From Bilophila wadsworthia ATCC 49260 (lineage in GTDB: Bacteria; Desulfobacterota; Desulfovibrionia; Desulfovibrionales; Desulfovibrionaceae), in NCBI RefSeq assembly GCF_000701705.1, contig NZ_JNJP01000047.1:1-30883 (forward strand): a stretch of DNA of 30,883 nt, written 5' to 3'. The position numbers and the translations under genes are program-made. Shown in pieces: positions 7,405 through 16,224 of the stretch; the stretch's first letter is position 1, and every line of letters begins with the position of its first letter. Under the pieces are notes generated by a model. It had not been told where the DNA came from and did not search any database. It saw only the letters and a program-made list of their open reading frames with translations.

Positions 7405-7782
7405 ATGGCAACTCCCGGCATCTACAAAAATTTTGAGGCCGAAGGCGAGATCGGCCCCTACGTCATCGTAACCCACGGCACCGCCGACTATGCCGTGAAG
7501 GCCGCCACCGGCGCGACCGTGGCGCTTGTCGGCACCACGGACGAGCTCGGCAAGCTCTCGAACGGGCGCGTCGACGTCTGCACCGGCGGCATTCCCGAAG
7601 TGGCGCTCGGCGGAACCGTGGCCGCAGGCGATCCTCTGACGAGCGACGCTTCCGGCAAGGCCGTGAAGGCCACGGCCGCAGGCAATCGCATTCTCGGGTT
7701 CGCCCTCGTATCCGGTGCTTCCGGCGACATCATCCCCTATCAGTACAGCCTCGGCACGCTCGCCGTAGCGGCCGCAGGCTAA
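7405..7782 (+). CDS. Capsid decoration/cement-like protein (DUF2190-like)
   Basis: I chose ATG 7405 (MATPGIYKNFEAEGEI; 125 residues) because GGAG at 7392-7395 is well spaced for it; another ATG at 7390 lies in the protease tail. The protein is small, Gly/Ala/Thr-rich and beta-like, with GTADYAVKAATGATVALVG and SGKAVKATAAGNRILGFAL, which resembles the DUF2190 family found between scaffold and major capsid genes of many phages. It probably coats or stabilises the capsid. The position supports the role, and the family call is moderately sure. Confidence 0.75.
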   Translation: MATPGIYKNFEAEGEIGPYVIVTHGTADYAVKAATGATVALVGTTDELGKLSNGRVDVCTGGIPEVALGGTVAAGDPLTSDASGKAVKATAAGNRILGFALVSGASGDIIPYQYSLGTLAVAAAG

Positions 7783-7791
7783 GGAGCACTC

Positions 7792-8718
7792 ATGGCTACC
7801 GCACCGTTTCACGTTTCCCCGGAGCTGACCGCGATCGCCATCGCGTACCGCAACCCCGTTACCGACTACATCGCCGATCTGGTCATGCCCCGGACACGTC
7901 CTGTGGGAAAACTGGAATTTTCCTACACCGTGTACGATCTTTCGGCGTTCAACCGCCCGAATACGTTCGTCGGCCGCAAGGGCCGCCCGAACGAGGTCAC
8001 CATGTCCTCCACCACGCAGACGGCGGCCATTGAAGACTTTGGCCTCGATGATCTCATTCCGATGAGCGATATCGAGCAGGGCCGCGCCATCGGGCGGGAC
8101 ATTCAGGCCGAAAGCGTCGAGTACATCATGGGGCTCGTCAAGCTCGACCGCGAGTGCCGCGTGGCGGCCGCCGCGCAGAATGCGGCGAACTTCACGAACA
8201 CCGCCACACTGTCCGGCTCGAACCAGTGGTCGCACGCCGACTCGAAGCCGCTCACGGCGCTTCTCGGATACCTCGACACGCCGATGATGCGCCCGAACAC
8301 CATGATCCTTTCCGCCCCGGTCTGGTCGAAGCTGAGAATCCACCCGCAGATCGTGAAGGCGATTTATCCGATTTCCGCCGAAGGGGCCGTCACCAGACAG
8401 CAGCTTGCGGATCTCCTCGAACTGAAAAACATCCATATCGGCGCGAGCTACGTCAACAGCGCCAAAAAGGGACAGGACGCCTCGCTCACCCGGGTCTGGG
8501 GCAATCACTGCACGCTTTTGTACCTTGATCCCACGGCGGAAACCTCGAAGGGCGTCACATGGGGGATGACCGTTCCCTACGGCACGGCCGTTGCCGGGAC
8601 GATCGACGAACAGGGCGTCGGGCTTCGCGGGGGCGTCCGTGTTCGGGCTGGCGAATCCTTGAAAGAGCTTGTCGTCTCCAAGGGGGCGGGAATGCTCCTC
8701 AAGAACTGCATAGCTTAA
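7792..8718 (+). CDS. Major capsid protein
   Basis: A 308-residue protein directly after the scaffold and decoration genes, in the slot of Mu gpT. It starts MATAPFHVSPELTAIAIAY and has patterns typical of HK97-fold coat proteins: an N-terminal arm, a helical spine-like stretch (ESVEYIMGLVKLDRECRVAA), and PNTMILSAPVWSKLRIHPQI in the A-domain region. I am confident that it is the coat protein from position, length and these segments, but I cannot place it in a specific Pfam family; it does not look especially close to Mu gpT itself. Confidence 0.85.
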   Translation: MATAPFHVSPELTAIAIAYRNPVTDYIADLVMPRTRPVGKLEFSYTVYDLSAFNRPNTFVGRKGRPNEVTMSSTTQTAAIEDFGLDDLIPMSDIEQGRAIGRDIQAESVEYIMGLVKLDRECRVAAAAQNAANFTNTATLSGSNQWSHADSKPLTALLGYLDTPMMRPNTMILSAPVWSKLRIHPQIVKAIYPISAEGAVTRQQLADLLELKNIHIGASYVNSAKKGQDASLTRVWGNHCTLLYLDPTAETSKGVTWGMTVPYGTAVAGTIDEQGVGLRGGVRVRAGESLKELVVSKGAGMLLKNCIA

Positions 8719-8743
8719 GGCCGTTCGGCCATAAGGGAAAAAC

Positions 8744-9154
8744 ATGTACGCGACGCCGCAGGACATATTGGACAGGTACGGGGATACGGGGCTTTTTCTC
8801 GCCGGACGGACCGAGGAAGGGCTTCCCGACACCTCCCCGCTCATGACGGCTCTTGAGGAAGCCTCCAGCGAGATCGACGCCGCGCTCAGGGGGCGTTACC
8901 GGCTTCCCGTGGAATCCGTGCCGCCGGTCCTGCGGCGCATCGCCGTGGATCTCGCCGTCGACGCAATACCGAGGAACGCGCCGGAAACGGCGGACCTCTT
9001 CGAGCGGCGGGCGAAGGCCGCGCGGGAACTTTTGAAGGCCATAGCCAAGGGCGACGTGTCGCTCGGCATTCCCGAACTTGCCGGAAGCGCTTCCGGCGGT
9101 ATGGCGTATTACGCGCCGCCGTCCGACTTTCAAACCGAGCTGGAGAAGATGTGA
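8744..9154 (+). CDS. Head-completion/connector protein (DUF1320, Mu gp36-like)
   Basis: A 136-residue protein starting MYATPQDILDRYGDTGLFLA, a typical DUF1320 start, followed by the helical core SEIDAALRGRYRLPVESVPPVL. Members sit between capsid and tail genes in Mu-like phages, where they are thought to form the head-tail connector. The stop overlaps the start of the next gene. Confidence 0.9.
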   Translation: MYATPQDILDRYGDTGLFLAGRTEEGLPDTSPLMTALEEASSEIDAALRGRYRLPVESVPPVLRRIAVDLAVDAIPRNAPETADLFERRAKAARELLKAIAKGDVSLGIPELAGSASGGMAYYAPPSDFQTELEKM

Positions 9155-9660
9155 TGGGCGGCCCTTCACTTACGCTTACGGGGGACGCCTCCCCCTTGCG
9201 GGAAATGACAAAAAAGGTTCGCCGCGCGCTCGGCAAGGCGGACACGCAAGAACTCCTCGCAACCATCGGTTCCGAGATCGTCGCCACGACGAACCGCCGT
9301 TTCGAGGCGGGAAAAGACCCAAACGGCGGAAAGTGGCCGGTATCGCTGGGGGCACGGGAAGAAAACCGCAAGACGCTCATCAAGACGGGGCGGCTCCGGG
9401 ATTCCTACACACGCGAGGTCGGGCATGACTCCGTCGAGGTAGGCAGCAACGCAAAATACGCGGCCATCCATCACTTCGGCGGCGTCATCCGGGCGAAGAA
9501 CGCCGGGGCGCTGCGGTTCAGGATCGGGGAATCGTTCGTCATGAAAAAGGCCGTCACCATGCCCGCGCGTCCCGCACTCGGGCTAAACGGCGAGGACGAG
9601 GATCACATCATGGAGACGACGGAAGACTGGATCGCCGGTTTCGTCAGGGAGATTAAATAA
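9154..9660 (+). CDS. Phage virion morphogenesis protein (Mu G/gp31-like)
   Basis: A 168-residue basic protein. The N-terminal part has TKKVRRALGKADTQELLATI, and the centre has the family hallmark stretch of TNRRFEAGKDPNGGKWPVS followed by LIKTGRLRDSYTREV and YAAIHHFGGVIRAKNAG. The family (phage virion morphogenesis, Mu G and P2 gpS-like) acts in tail completion or head-tail joining. ATG 9154 was preferred over GTG 9151 because GGAG at 9142-9145 is better spaced for it. In Mu this gene lies between F and I; here it is between gp36 and gp37. Confidence 0.88.
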   Translation: MGGPSLTLTGDASPLREMTKKVRRALGKADTQELLATIGSEIVATTNRRFEAGKDPNGGKWPVSLGAREENRKTLIKTGRLRDSYTREVGHDSVEVGSNAKYAAIHHFGGVIRAKNAGALRFRIGESFVMKKAVTMPARPALGLNGEDEDHIMETTEDWIAGFVREIK

Positions 9661-10301
9661 TGGTTTTCAACGAACTGCGCGAGGCGATCGTCACCCGGCT
9701 GAAAGAGGCGATGCCGAAAGAAGTCGATGTCGCGGGGCACCCCGGCGTCATTGATACCGCCGAGCTCGGTCGGCTGTGCATGGCGGCCCCCGCGCTCAGG
9801 GTTTCCGTCCTGAAGGTGCTCGGCGTCGACCGGGCGCGCGGCAACGACGCCGCAGAGCTCCAGATCGGCGTGTATATCGTGGCCGGGGCGGGAAAGGGCG
9901 GCGTCGGCGCGGACGAGGTGGCGCTGTCGATCCTTCCCCGCGTGCTCGCCGTGGTCAACGGCGAGAACTGGAACCTGCAATGCGTGGAAAACCGGCCCGA
10001 AAACATCAGCGCCGACAACCTGTTCGACGGTTCGCTCCCCGGGCTTTCCGGCGGCCGCCTCGTCTCGCTCTGGGGCGTCGCATGGCGGCAGCGCGTCATC
10101 ATGCCGCCGCTCATCGATTTTACGGCTCCGGATCGGTATCCGACCGATCCCGACGCCGGAAAGGTTCCCGCGCCGTGGAACGATCCGCTCGCGGAGTTCC
10201 TGCGGCTCGGGCTCAAGCTCAAAACCGTGCCGGACGAAACCGGCGCACCGCATATCTACTCCGACGACATCATCGCCGTGAGAGGAGAAAACCATGAATA
10301 G
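9660..10301 (+). CDS. Mu gp37-like protein (DUF1834)
   Basis: A 213-residue protein whose ATG overlaps the stop of the previous gene (TAATG). N-terminal NELREAIVTRLKEAMPKEVDV and the order after the virion-morphogenesis gene fit the Mu gp37/DUF1834 group, thought to act at the tail terminus. The C-terminal ~40 residues (LRLGLKLKTVPDETGAPHIY) are less conserved-looking. The last bases overlap the gp38-like gene. Confidence 0.8.
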   Translation: MVFNELREAIVTRLKEAMPKEVDVAGHPGVIDTAELGRLCMAAPALRVSVLKVLGVDRARGNDAAELQIGVYIVAGAGKGGVGADEVALSILPRVLAVVNGENWNLQCVENRPENISADNLFDGSLPGLSGGRLVSLWGVAWRQRVIMPPLIDFTAPDRYPTDPDAGKVPAPWNDPLAEFLRLGLKLKTVPDETGAPHIYSDDIIAVRGENHE

Positions 10302-10476
10302 GCTCAACGTCAAACCGGTTTCCGGGCGTCTCGTGCGCCACCCCGAGACGGGGGAACCCCTCCCGGCGGGAGGGCTTGCCGTCCCCCGCTCGCCGTACTG
10401 GCTCCGTCGCCTGAAGGACGGCGACGTCACCCTTGCGACGCCCGACACGGGCAAGGCGGTGAAACATGGCGATTAG
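10294..10476 (+). CDS. Small Mu gp38-like protein (DUF2635)
   Basis: Sixty residues, start MNRLNVKPVSGRLVRHPETG, then a proline-rich turn and WLRRLKDGDVTLA. This is the DUF2635 pattern seen immediately before the tail sheath gene in Mu-like phages. Function is unknown. It overlaps both neighbours. Confidence 0.88.
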   Translation: MNRLNVKPVSGRLVRHPETGEPLPAGGLAVPRSPYWLRRLKDGDVTLATPDTGKAVKHGD

Positions 10477-11929
10477 CTTAGACAACATTCCCACGACGAT
10501 CCGCGTGCCGCTCGCGTACGTCGAGTTCAACAACGAAAACGCGGTATCGGGCACGGCGGCGAATCCGTACAGGCTCCTCGTGCTCGGGCAGAAGACAAGC
10601 GCCGGGACGCACCCGAAACTTTCGCCCGTCCTCGTCACCTCAGCCGATCAGGCAGCAAAGCTTTTCGGCGTCGGCTCCATGCTGCACGCCATGCTTGCGG
10701 CCGTCAAAAAGGCGAACGGCTATGTCGAGGCGTGGGCGCTCGCCGCCGAAGACAACGAATCGGGCCAGAAGGCGGCGGCAACGGTGACGCTTTCCGGCAC
10801 CACCACGAAAAGCGGCACGCTCTGGCTCTATATCGGCGGCGTGTCCGTATCGTGCAAGGTTGTTGCGGGCGAAGAACTTTCAGCCGTGGCGACGCGCCTC
10901 GCTTCGGCCGTCAACGCCGACGCGACGCTTCCGGTCACGGCGCAGGCCGCCGAAAAGGTGGTGACGCTGACGTGCCGCTGGGCCGGGCTTACCGGAAACG
11001 ATCTTGATCTGCGCATGGGCGTGTACGGCGAAGACATGCCCGCCGGGCTTGTCGCGACATGCACGGCGTTTACGGGCGGCACGGCGAATCCGGACGTCAC
11101 GGACGCCATCGCGGCTTTCGGCGATGAACAGTGGCACGGCATCGTCATGCCGTGGACGGACGCCGCGAACATGACGGCGCTTGAGTCCGAGCTCGATCTC
11201 CGCTGGGGGCCGATGAAGCAGGCGGAATCCATCGCCTTCACGGCCTTTCGCGGGACGCTCGGCGAAACGTCGACGCACGGAAACGCCCGGAATTCCCACC
11301 TTGTGACCTGCATGGGGACGGGAAAATCCCCGACGCCGCCGTATATCTGGGCGGCCGTCAACGCCGTGACCGCGATCGCGTCTCTGGAAACCGATCCCGC
11401 GCGGCCCTTGCAGACGCTGGCGCTTCCCGGCGTCATTCCCCCGGCGCTTCCCGACCGTTGGACGATGGAGGAGCGCAACGTCCTTCTCCATGACGGGATC
11501 GCGACGTTCATGGTGCAGTCCGGGGACGTCGTCGCCATCGAGAGACAGGTCACCATGTACCAGACCAACGTCTGGAACATGCCCGATCCGTCGTATCTCG
11601 ACGTCAACACCCCGGCGACGCTCGGCTACATCCGCTACGCCACCCGCGCCCGCATCCTCCAGAAGTTCCCCCGTCACAAGCTGGCGTCGGACGGGACGCG
11701 CTTCGGGCCGGGGCAGGCGATCGTCACGCCGTCCGTCATCCGGGGCGAGCTTCTCGCCCTGTACCGTGAACTTGAAGAAGCCGGGATCGTGGAAAACTTC
11801 GACCAGTACAAGGCCGATCTCATCGTGGAGCGCAACAAGGACGACCGCAACCGCGTCGACGTCCTTTCCCCGCCCGATCTCGTCAACCAGTTCCGCATCT
11901 TCGCCATGAAGATCGGCTTCGTCTTGTAG
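10466..11929 (+). CDS. Contractile tail sheath protein (Mu gpL-like)
   Basis: A 487-residue sheath protein. The N-terminus (ISLDNIPTTIRVPLAYVEF) and the C-terminal region (DLIVERNKDDRNRVDVLSPP, then VNQFRIFAMKIGFVL) are typical of Mu L homologues. It polymerises around the tail tube and contracts to drive the tube into the cell. It lies between gp38 and the tube gene, and length matches the family. Confidence 0.95.
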   Translation: MAISLDNIPTTIRVPLAYVEFNNENAVSGTAANPYRLLVLGQKTSAGTHPKLSPVLVTSADQAAKLFGVGSMLHAMLAAVKKANGYVEAWALAAEDNESGQKAAATVTLSGTTTKSGTLWLYIGGVSVSCKVVAGEELSAVATRLASAVNADATLPVTAQAAEKVVTLTCRWAGLTGNDLDLRMGVYGEDMPAGLVATCTAFTGGTANPDVTDAIAAFGDEQWHGIVMPWTDAANMTALESELDLRWGPMKQAESIAFTAFRGTLGETSTHGNARNSHLVTCMGTGKSPTPPYIWAAVNAVTAIASLETDPARPLQTLALPGVIPPALPDRWTMEERNVLLHDGIATFMVQSGDVVAIERQVTMYQTNVWNMPDPSYLDVNTPATLGYIRYATRARILQKFPRHKLASDGTRFGPGQAIVTPSVIRGELLALYRELEEAGIVENFDQYKADLIVERNKDDRNRVDVLSPPDLVNQFRIFAMKIGFVL

Positions 11930-11938
11930 GAGGCAGCC

Positions 11939-12292
11939 ATGCAGTTCACCGGCAAATGCATCATCCGCGTCAACGGTTCCGAAATCCGGAGCACGGACGA
12001 CGCGACCCTGAACCCCGGCGGCGCGAACCGCGAGGCCGTCACCGGGGGCGGCAAGGTTTACGGGTATAAGGAAGAGACGGTCGCTCCCGAGCTCGAGTGT
12101 TCGGTGGCGCACACGTCCGACACCGACCTTACGGCGCTTTCGGCGATCACCGACGCCACCGTCATCTTCGAGACGGACAGCGGGGACAAGTACGTGCTAC
12201 GCGAGGCGTTCGTCATGGAGCCCGCCAGCCTCAAAACCACCGACGGCACGGCGGGCCTCAAGTTCTCCGCCGTGTCCTGCGAAAGGATGTAG
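11939..12292 (+). CDS. Tail tube protein (Mu gpM-like)
   Basis: A 117-residue beta-rich protein, start MQFTGKCIIRVNGSEIRS, with GYKEETVAPELECSVAHTSD, matching the Mu M tail-tube family. It forms the inner tube through which DNA passes. It comes 9 nt after the sheath stop, with a GGAGG ribosome site. Confidence 0.93.
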   Translation: MQFTGKCIIRVNGSEIRSTDDATLNPGGANREAVTGGGKVYGYKEETVAPELECSVAHTSDTDLTALSAITDATVIFETDSGDKYVLREAFVMEPASLKTTDGTAGLKFSAVSCERM

Positions 12293-12294
12293 CC

Positions 12295-12744
12295 ATGCCA
12301 CAATCCATTGATGCCGCCGCGAAGCTCTCCGAAGCCGAGGACGCGGTCACGGCCCTCCTCGCTGATTCCCATATCGTCGCTTTTGCGGACGGCGTGACCA
12401 TCGGCACGGTCCTCTATACCGAAGCGGAATTGCGCGAACTCACCGCCCGGGACCTTATCGACGCGCAGGAAGCGTCCGAAAAAGTCGTCCGCTCGCGGGA
12501 CGCCGTCACGCTCGTTTCCTCCCCCGCCCGCATGGGGATCGAGCTGTTGCGCCGACAGGTGAAAAGACTTCGCGGCGGGGACAGCACCCACAACGGCCCG
12601 CTTTCCGTTGAAGAGCTCGGCAGGCTTTCCATAGCGGACTTCGAGCGGCTGCGTCTGGCTGCCGACGGGCTCGATCTGCTTTCCTCGCTTCATGAGGGAG
12701 AAAGCCTTGAATCCCGGGGGCGAGACGCTGGCGGGGATGCGTAA
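12295..12744 (+). CDS. Tail assembly chaperone, short form (Mu gp41-like)
   Basis: I chose ATG 12,295 (MPQSIDAAAKLSEAEDAVTA; 149 residues), as the longer open frame upstream lies inside the tube gene. The segment TIGTVLYTEAELRELTARDL is typical of the tail chaperone group that includes P2 gpE and Mu gp41. The protein guides tape-measure folding and tube assembly. Its 3' end overlaps a second frame and contains a frameshift site (below), so a longer fusion product is expected in small amounts. Confidence 0.88.
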   Translation: MPQSIDAAAKLSEAEDAVTALLADSHIVAFADGVTIGTVLYTEAELRELTARDLIDAQEASEKVVRSRDAVTLVSSPARMGIELLRRQVKRLRGGDSTHNGPLSVEELGRLSIADFERLRLAADGLDLLSSLHEGESLESRGRDAGGDA

Positions 12745-12871
12745 CCTCGACCTTGCGCTTTTGGGACTGGCCCGCCTGTCGGGCCTGTCCCTTGCCGAGG
12801 CCGAGCGCTTGCCTCTCCGCCGTCTCGTCCGCCTCCTGCACACCATCAACTGCGCCCGGAAAGAAGCATGA
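12692..12871 (+). CDS. Frameshift extension of the tail chaperone (Mu gp41'-like)
   Basis: An overlapping 59-codon frame, shifted so that it is reached from the chaperone by -2 (or +1). It reads ETLAGMRNLDLALLGLARLS and ends just inside the tape-measure start (ATGA overlap). It corresponds to the T-type extension (lambda GT, P2 E+E', Mu 41'). An ATG at 12,692 exists, but there is no clear ribosome site for it, so expression as a fusion (about 192 residues) by frameshifting is more likely than separate translation. Confidence 0.8.
   Translation: MREKALNPGGETLAGMRNLDLALLGLARLSGLSLAEAERLPLRRLVRLLHTINCARKEA
12715..12723 (+). promoter_or_regulatory. Candidate -2 programmed frameshift site
   Basis: In the chaperone frame the codons are CGG GGG CGA. 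A tRNA on GGG (12,718-12,720) can slip back two bases onto an identical GGG (12,716-12,718), after which GGC GAG ACG is read in the extension frame. The net shift needed by the two genes is exactly -2/+1. A G-run followed by CGA is, as I recall, the slippery pattern at which Mu itself makes its unusual -2 shift. Confidence 0.7.
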
Positions 12872-14904
12872 AAGTATCGCTCATAGTAGACCTTGCGGGC
12901 AACCTGCAATCCCGCGCCCGCCAGTACGCTCAGGCCCTCACCGGCCTGTCGAACAGCGGAAGCCGCGCCTTTTCGGGCCTGCGAAACGCGGCGGCTTCCG
13001 TGGGACGCGGCCTTGACGGCATGGGGAACCGGTACACGGCCATGATTGCCGGGGCTGGCATTACCTACAAGGCGACGAAAGCCGTGATGGATTCGGCGCA
13101 ACTTGATAAAATGCTGATCCGTGTCGCGCAGACGGCCGGGAAAACCCGCGGCGAGACCGAAAGCCTCAGAAAAGAGCTGCACGGCATGGCGAACGAGACT
13201 GGTCAATCCTATGACAGCTTGCTGCAAGGGTTTTATGGACTGATCCAGTCCGGCCAGAGCTTCGACGAGGCGTTGGCAACCATCAAGGCGATCAATCCGG
13301 CAATGGCCGTCACTGGAGCACAAGGTGAAGTGTTGGGCTCAGCCATGTCCGTCGCCGCCCAATCATTCAAGTTCGATTTGTCGAACCTTGAAACCGGCAA
13401 GCGCATCCTCGATCAAATGACTGTAGCCGGACGGCTTGGAAATGCTGAACTTGAAGACTTATCAAGTATCTTTGCACGAATCGGACAGAATGCGGCACAG
13501 GCGGGCCTCTCTTTTGAGGACACGCTGGCCTTTATAGAACGACTGTCGCTTGTCGAGAGAAATCCGGAGCGTCTGGCCACGCTTGCCGATTCAACATTGC
13601 GCCTGTTCAACAATCAGAATTACTCCAAAGAAGCCGAAAAGATCACCGGGGTCAAATTCTTCGACAAGACGGGCAATCGTCGTAATCCATTTGATGTCCT
13701 TGCCGACATGTCCGCCCGGTATGGAAAATTTTCTACGGATCAAATGCGCGCGAAAGGGATGTTCGCGGCATTCGGAAAGACGGATCTGGATACGCAGCGC
13801 GGACTCGCCATGTTGCTGCAACAGGGCGTCGTCAATGAAGCTCGCGACATGGCAACCGAAATTAAAAATGCGGAAGGCACCATTGCAAAAGACTTGCCCG
13901 CCGCCATTGACAACGCCGTCGACCAGACGGCCCGCTTGAAGGCGGCCCTCTGGGACGCCGCCGACAACTTCGCCAGACCGATCAACGACGCAATCAACGA
14001 CGGCATCAAGTATATCCTCGATACCCAGCAGATAGGGGGAAAGGAGCTGCTCGTGGGCGGAAGCCTTGCCGCGCTCGGCGGTTTCGGAGCCCTGAAGCTC
14101 GGCGGGAAAACGCTCGGCAAGCTCGGTGGCGGGGTTCTCGGCAACGCCGTCAAAGGAATGGGACTCGGGCGGCTTCCCCTGCCTCTGCCCGTGTACATCG
14201 TCAATGACCGCATGTCCCTGACGGACGGCGCGCTTTCGGATCTCGTAAACGGCGGCTCCGGGCAGGCGGGGGGCAAGGGAGGCGCGGCCTCCGGAAAACC
14301 CGGCGCTCCCGTCAGGACGCCGAGGCTTCCCGGAAAAGGCGGACGGATGGCCCGTATCGCCGACTTCGGCAAGCAGGCGGCGCGAAACGGCGCGTCCGCC
14401 GGAAAATTTGCGGCCAAGGCCGGAGCTCCCGTCGCCGTCATCGGCGGCGTCATCGAAGCGGGCAGCGTCATTATGGACCCGAACGCCACGACGGATGACA
14501 AGGTTCGCGGCGTTTCCGAGGCGGCCGGTGCCGCCGTGGGCGGCTGGGGCGGAGCCGCCGGGGGGGCCGCGATCGGAGCCGCCATCGGTTCGATCATTCC
14601 CGGCCTCGGCACGGCCATAGGCGGAGCGCTCGGCGGGCTCATCGGCGGGTGGCTCGGGACGGAAGCCGGGGAAGGGCTCGGAAAGATGATCGGAGACAAG
14701 CTCACGGACAGGGATCAGGCAAAGGCGATCGGCGCGGAAATATCGGCAAAGAGTGCCGAGCTTGCCGAAAATCTGGCGGCCGAGTCCACAATCAAAATCA
14801 AGGTTGAAGGCGGACAGGCCAGCATTGAAAGTACGTCCGGCCCCGGGGACATTGACGTTTACTATGATGCCCTGAACATGCAGGGCATCATGACGATGGA
14901 CTGA
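12868..14904 (+). CDS. Tail tape measure protein
   Basis: A 678-residue protein in the tape-measure position. Residues ~60-330 carry the TP901-type core: KATKAVMDSAQLDKMLIRVA, GMANETGQSYDSLLQGFYGL, then AINPAMAVTGAQGEVLGSAM and MTVAGRLGNAELEDLSSIFA. The C-terminal third has Gly/Ala-rich hydrophobic stretches (AAGGAAIGAAIGSIIPGLG), probably membrane-inserting at DNA entry. The protein sets tail length. Parts of 13,190-13,900 have slightly lower GC than the flanks, perhaps a recombined module. Confidence 0.93.
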   Translation: MKVSLIVDLAGNLQSRARQYAQALTGLSNSGSRAFSGLRNAAASVGRGLDGMGNRYTAMIAGAGITYKATKAVMDSAQLDKMLIRVAQTAGKTRGETESLRKELHGMANETGQSYDSLLQGFYGLIQSGQSFDEALATIKAINPAMAVTGAQGEVLGSAMSVAAQSFKFDLSNLETGKRILDQMTVAGRLGNAELEDLSSIFARIGQNAAQAGLSFEDTLAFIERLSLVERNPERLATLADSTLRLFNNQNYSKEAEKITGVKFFDKTGNRRNPFDVLADMSARYGKFSTDQMRAKGMFAAFGKTDLDTQRGLAMLLQQGVVNEARDMATEIKNAEGTIAKDLPAAIDNAVDQTARLKAALWDAADNFARPINDAINDGIKYILDTQQIGGKELLVGGSLAALGGFGALKLGGKTLGKLGGGVLGNAVKGMGLGRLPLPLPVYIVNDRMSLTDGALSDLVNGGSGQAGGKGGAASGKPGAPVRTPRLPGKGGRMARIADFGKQAARNGASAGKFAAKAGAPVAVIGGVIEAGSVIMDPNATTDDKVRGVSEAAGAAVGGWGGAAGGAAIGAAIGSIIPGLGTAIGGALGGLIGGWLGTEAGEGLGKMIGDKLTDRDQAKAIGAEISAKSAELAENLAAESTIKIKVEGGQASIESTSGPGDIDVYYDALNMQGIMTMD

Positions 14905-14907
14905 TCT

Positions 14908-16224
14908 ATGACAAAGACATGGGAAAACCTGCGCCCCGCGTCGTTTCGCGGCGTGGCCTTCGAGGTCGAGAGCCATTCGGAGAGCGGAGGCCGCCGCATC
15001 GAGCTGCACGAGTACCCCTTGCGGGATACGCCGTACGCCGAGGATCTGGGAAAGAAGGCGGGGAAATGGCAGATCGAGGCGTTTCTGATCAGCCGGAAAA
15101 ACAGCGGCTACGCCGAACGGCGCGACAAGCTCCGGGAAGCGCTGAACGCTTCCGGCCCGGGAACGCTCATCCATCCGTATCTTGGCGAGCTGTCCGTCTC
15201 CGTCGACGGGTATTCGCTCAAGGAAACGACGCGCGAGGGCGGATACTGTACGTTTTCCATTTCATTCGTCGAAGCCGGACAGCCGGTCGAACCCGACGTC
15301 GAGAAAGACACGGCGGCGAATGTCCTCGACAAGGCGGAAGCCGCGAAGGAAGCGGCCACGGCGGGCTTTCTCGACGAGTACATGCCGCTGCTCGAAGACC
15401 TCGAAGGGCTCGCGGGGAAAGTCCCGGCCCTGCTTTCCGAGGCGACGGCCTTTCTCGGCACCCCGCTTTCCATCCTTTCCCGGGCGCAGTCCGCCGCGTC
15501 AAGCGTCCTTGCGCTTCCGGATCGCCTCGCCAGCCGGATCCTCGGGTATCTGGGAACCATCCGCCAGCTTGGCGGCATTGCGACGTCCGGTTTGAAGATG
15601 AACGCCCTTACGGCGCTTCTCGGCAAAAAGAGCGCGGGAACGGCAAGCCCGTGGCTCGTCACGTCAAACGGCGTCATCGCCGGAATCGTTGGCGAAACGT
15701 CATGGCCGCAGGCCGGGGGCGGCTCCATCGGCGGCGGGACGTCGTCCGGAGGAGCTTCGGGGGGGACCGGTGGCTGGACGCCATCTCCGGAGACGCCGGG
15801 CGTCGTCGCGTCGACCGTGGCGAACCGGGCCGAGACGCCGCTTATCGACCTTATCGCCGCCGGGGCCGTCATCGAGGCGGCCATTGAAAGCGCCAATGCC
15901 GACTACGGCACGGCGGACGACGCGCTGGCGTCCCGGGACACCGTTCTCGAGGCCATTGATGAAGTCCAGCGCGCGAACTGTTCCGACGCCGTGTTTACGG
16001 CGCTTTCCGAGCTCGCCGCCGCCGTCAACGAGGATTTGACCACGCGGGGAGCCGAGCTTCCGAAGCTCGGAAGCGCGACCCTTTCCATGTCCATGCCCGC
16101 GCTCGCGGCGTCCTACCGGCTCTACGGAGATGTCGGGCAGGCCGACGCTATCGTTGCCAGAAACCGCATCCGGCATCCCGGACGGGTTCCGGGCAGCGTC
16201 CCTCTGGAGGTGATCCGTGGCTGA
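14908..16224 (+). CDS. DNA circularisation/baseplate protein (Mu gpN-like)
   Basis: A 438-residue protein with an N-terminal DNA-circularisation family domain (residues ~1-130): WENLRPASFRGVAFEVESHS, RIELHEYPLRDTPYAEDLG and GKWQIEAFLI are hallmark segments. The middle holds a flexible Gly/Ser-rich linker (near residues 265-290). Despite the name, Mu gpN is a tail/baseplate component. It lies between tape measure and gpP and overlaps the latter by 8 nt. Confidence 0.9.
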   Translation: MTKTWENLRPASFRGVAFEVESHSESGGRRIELHEYPLRDTPYAEDLGKKAGKWQIEAFLISRKNSGYAERRDKLREALNASGPGTLIHPYLGELSVSVDGYSLKETTREGGYCTFSISFVEAGQPVEPDVEKDTAANVLDKAEAAKEAATAGFLDEYMPLLEDLEGLAGKVPALLSEATAFLGTPLSILSRAQSAASSVLALPDRLASRILGYLGTIRQLGGIATSGLKMNALTALLGKKSAGTASPWLVTSNGVIAGIVGETSWPQAGGGSIGGGTSSGGASGGTGGWTPSPETPGVVASTVANRAETPLIDLIAAGAVIEAAIESANADYGTADDALASRDTVLEAIDEVQRANCSDAVFTALSELAAAVNEDLTTRGAELPKLGSATLSMSMPALAASYRLYGDVGQADAIVARNRIRHPGRVPGSVPLEVIRG

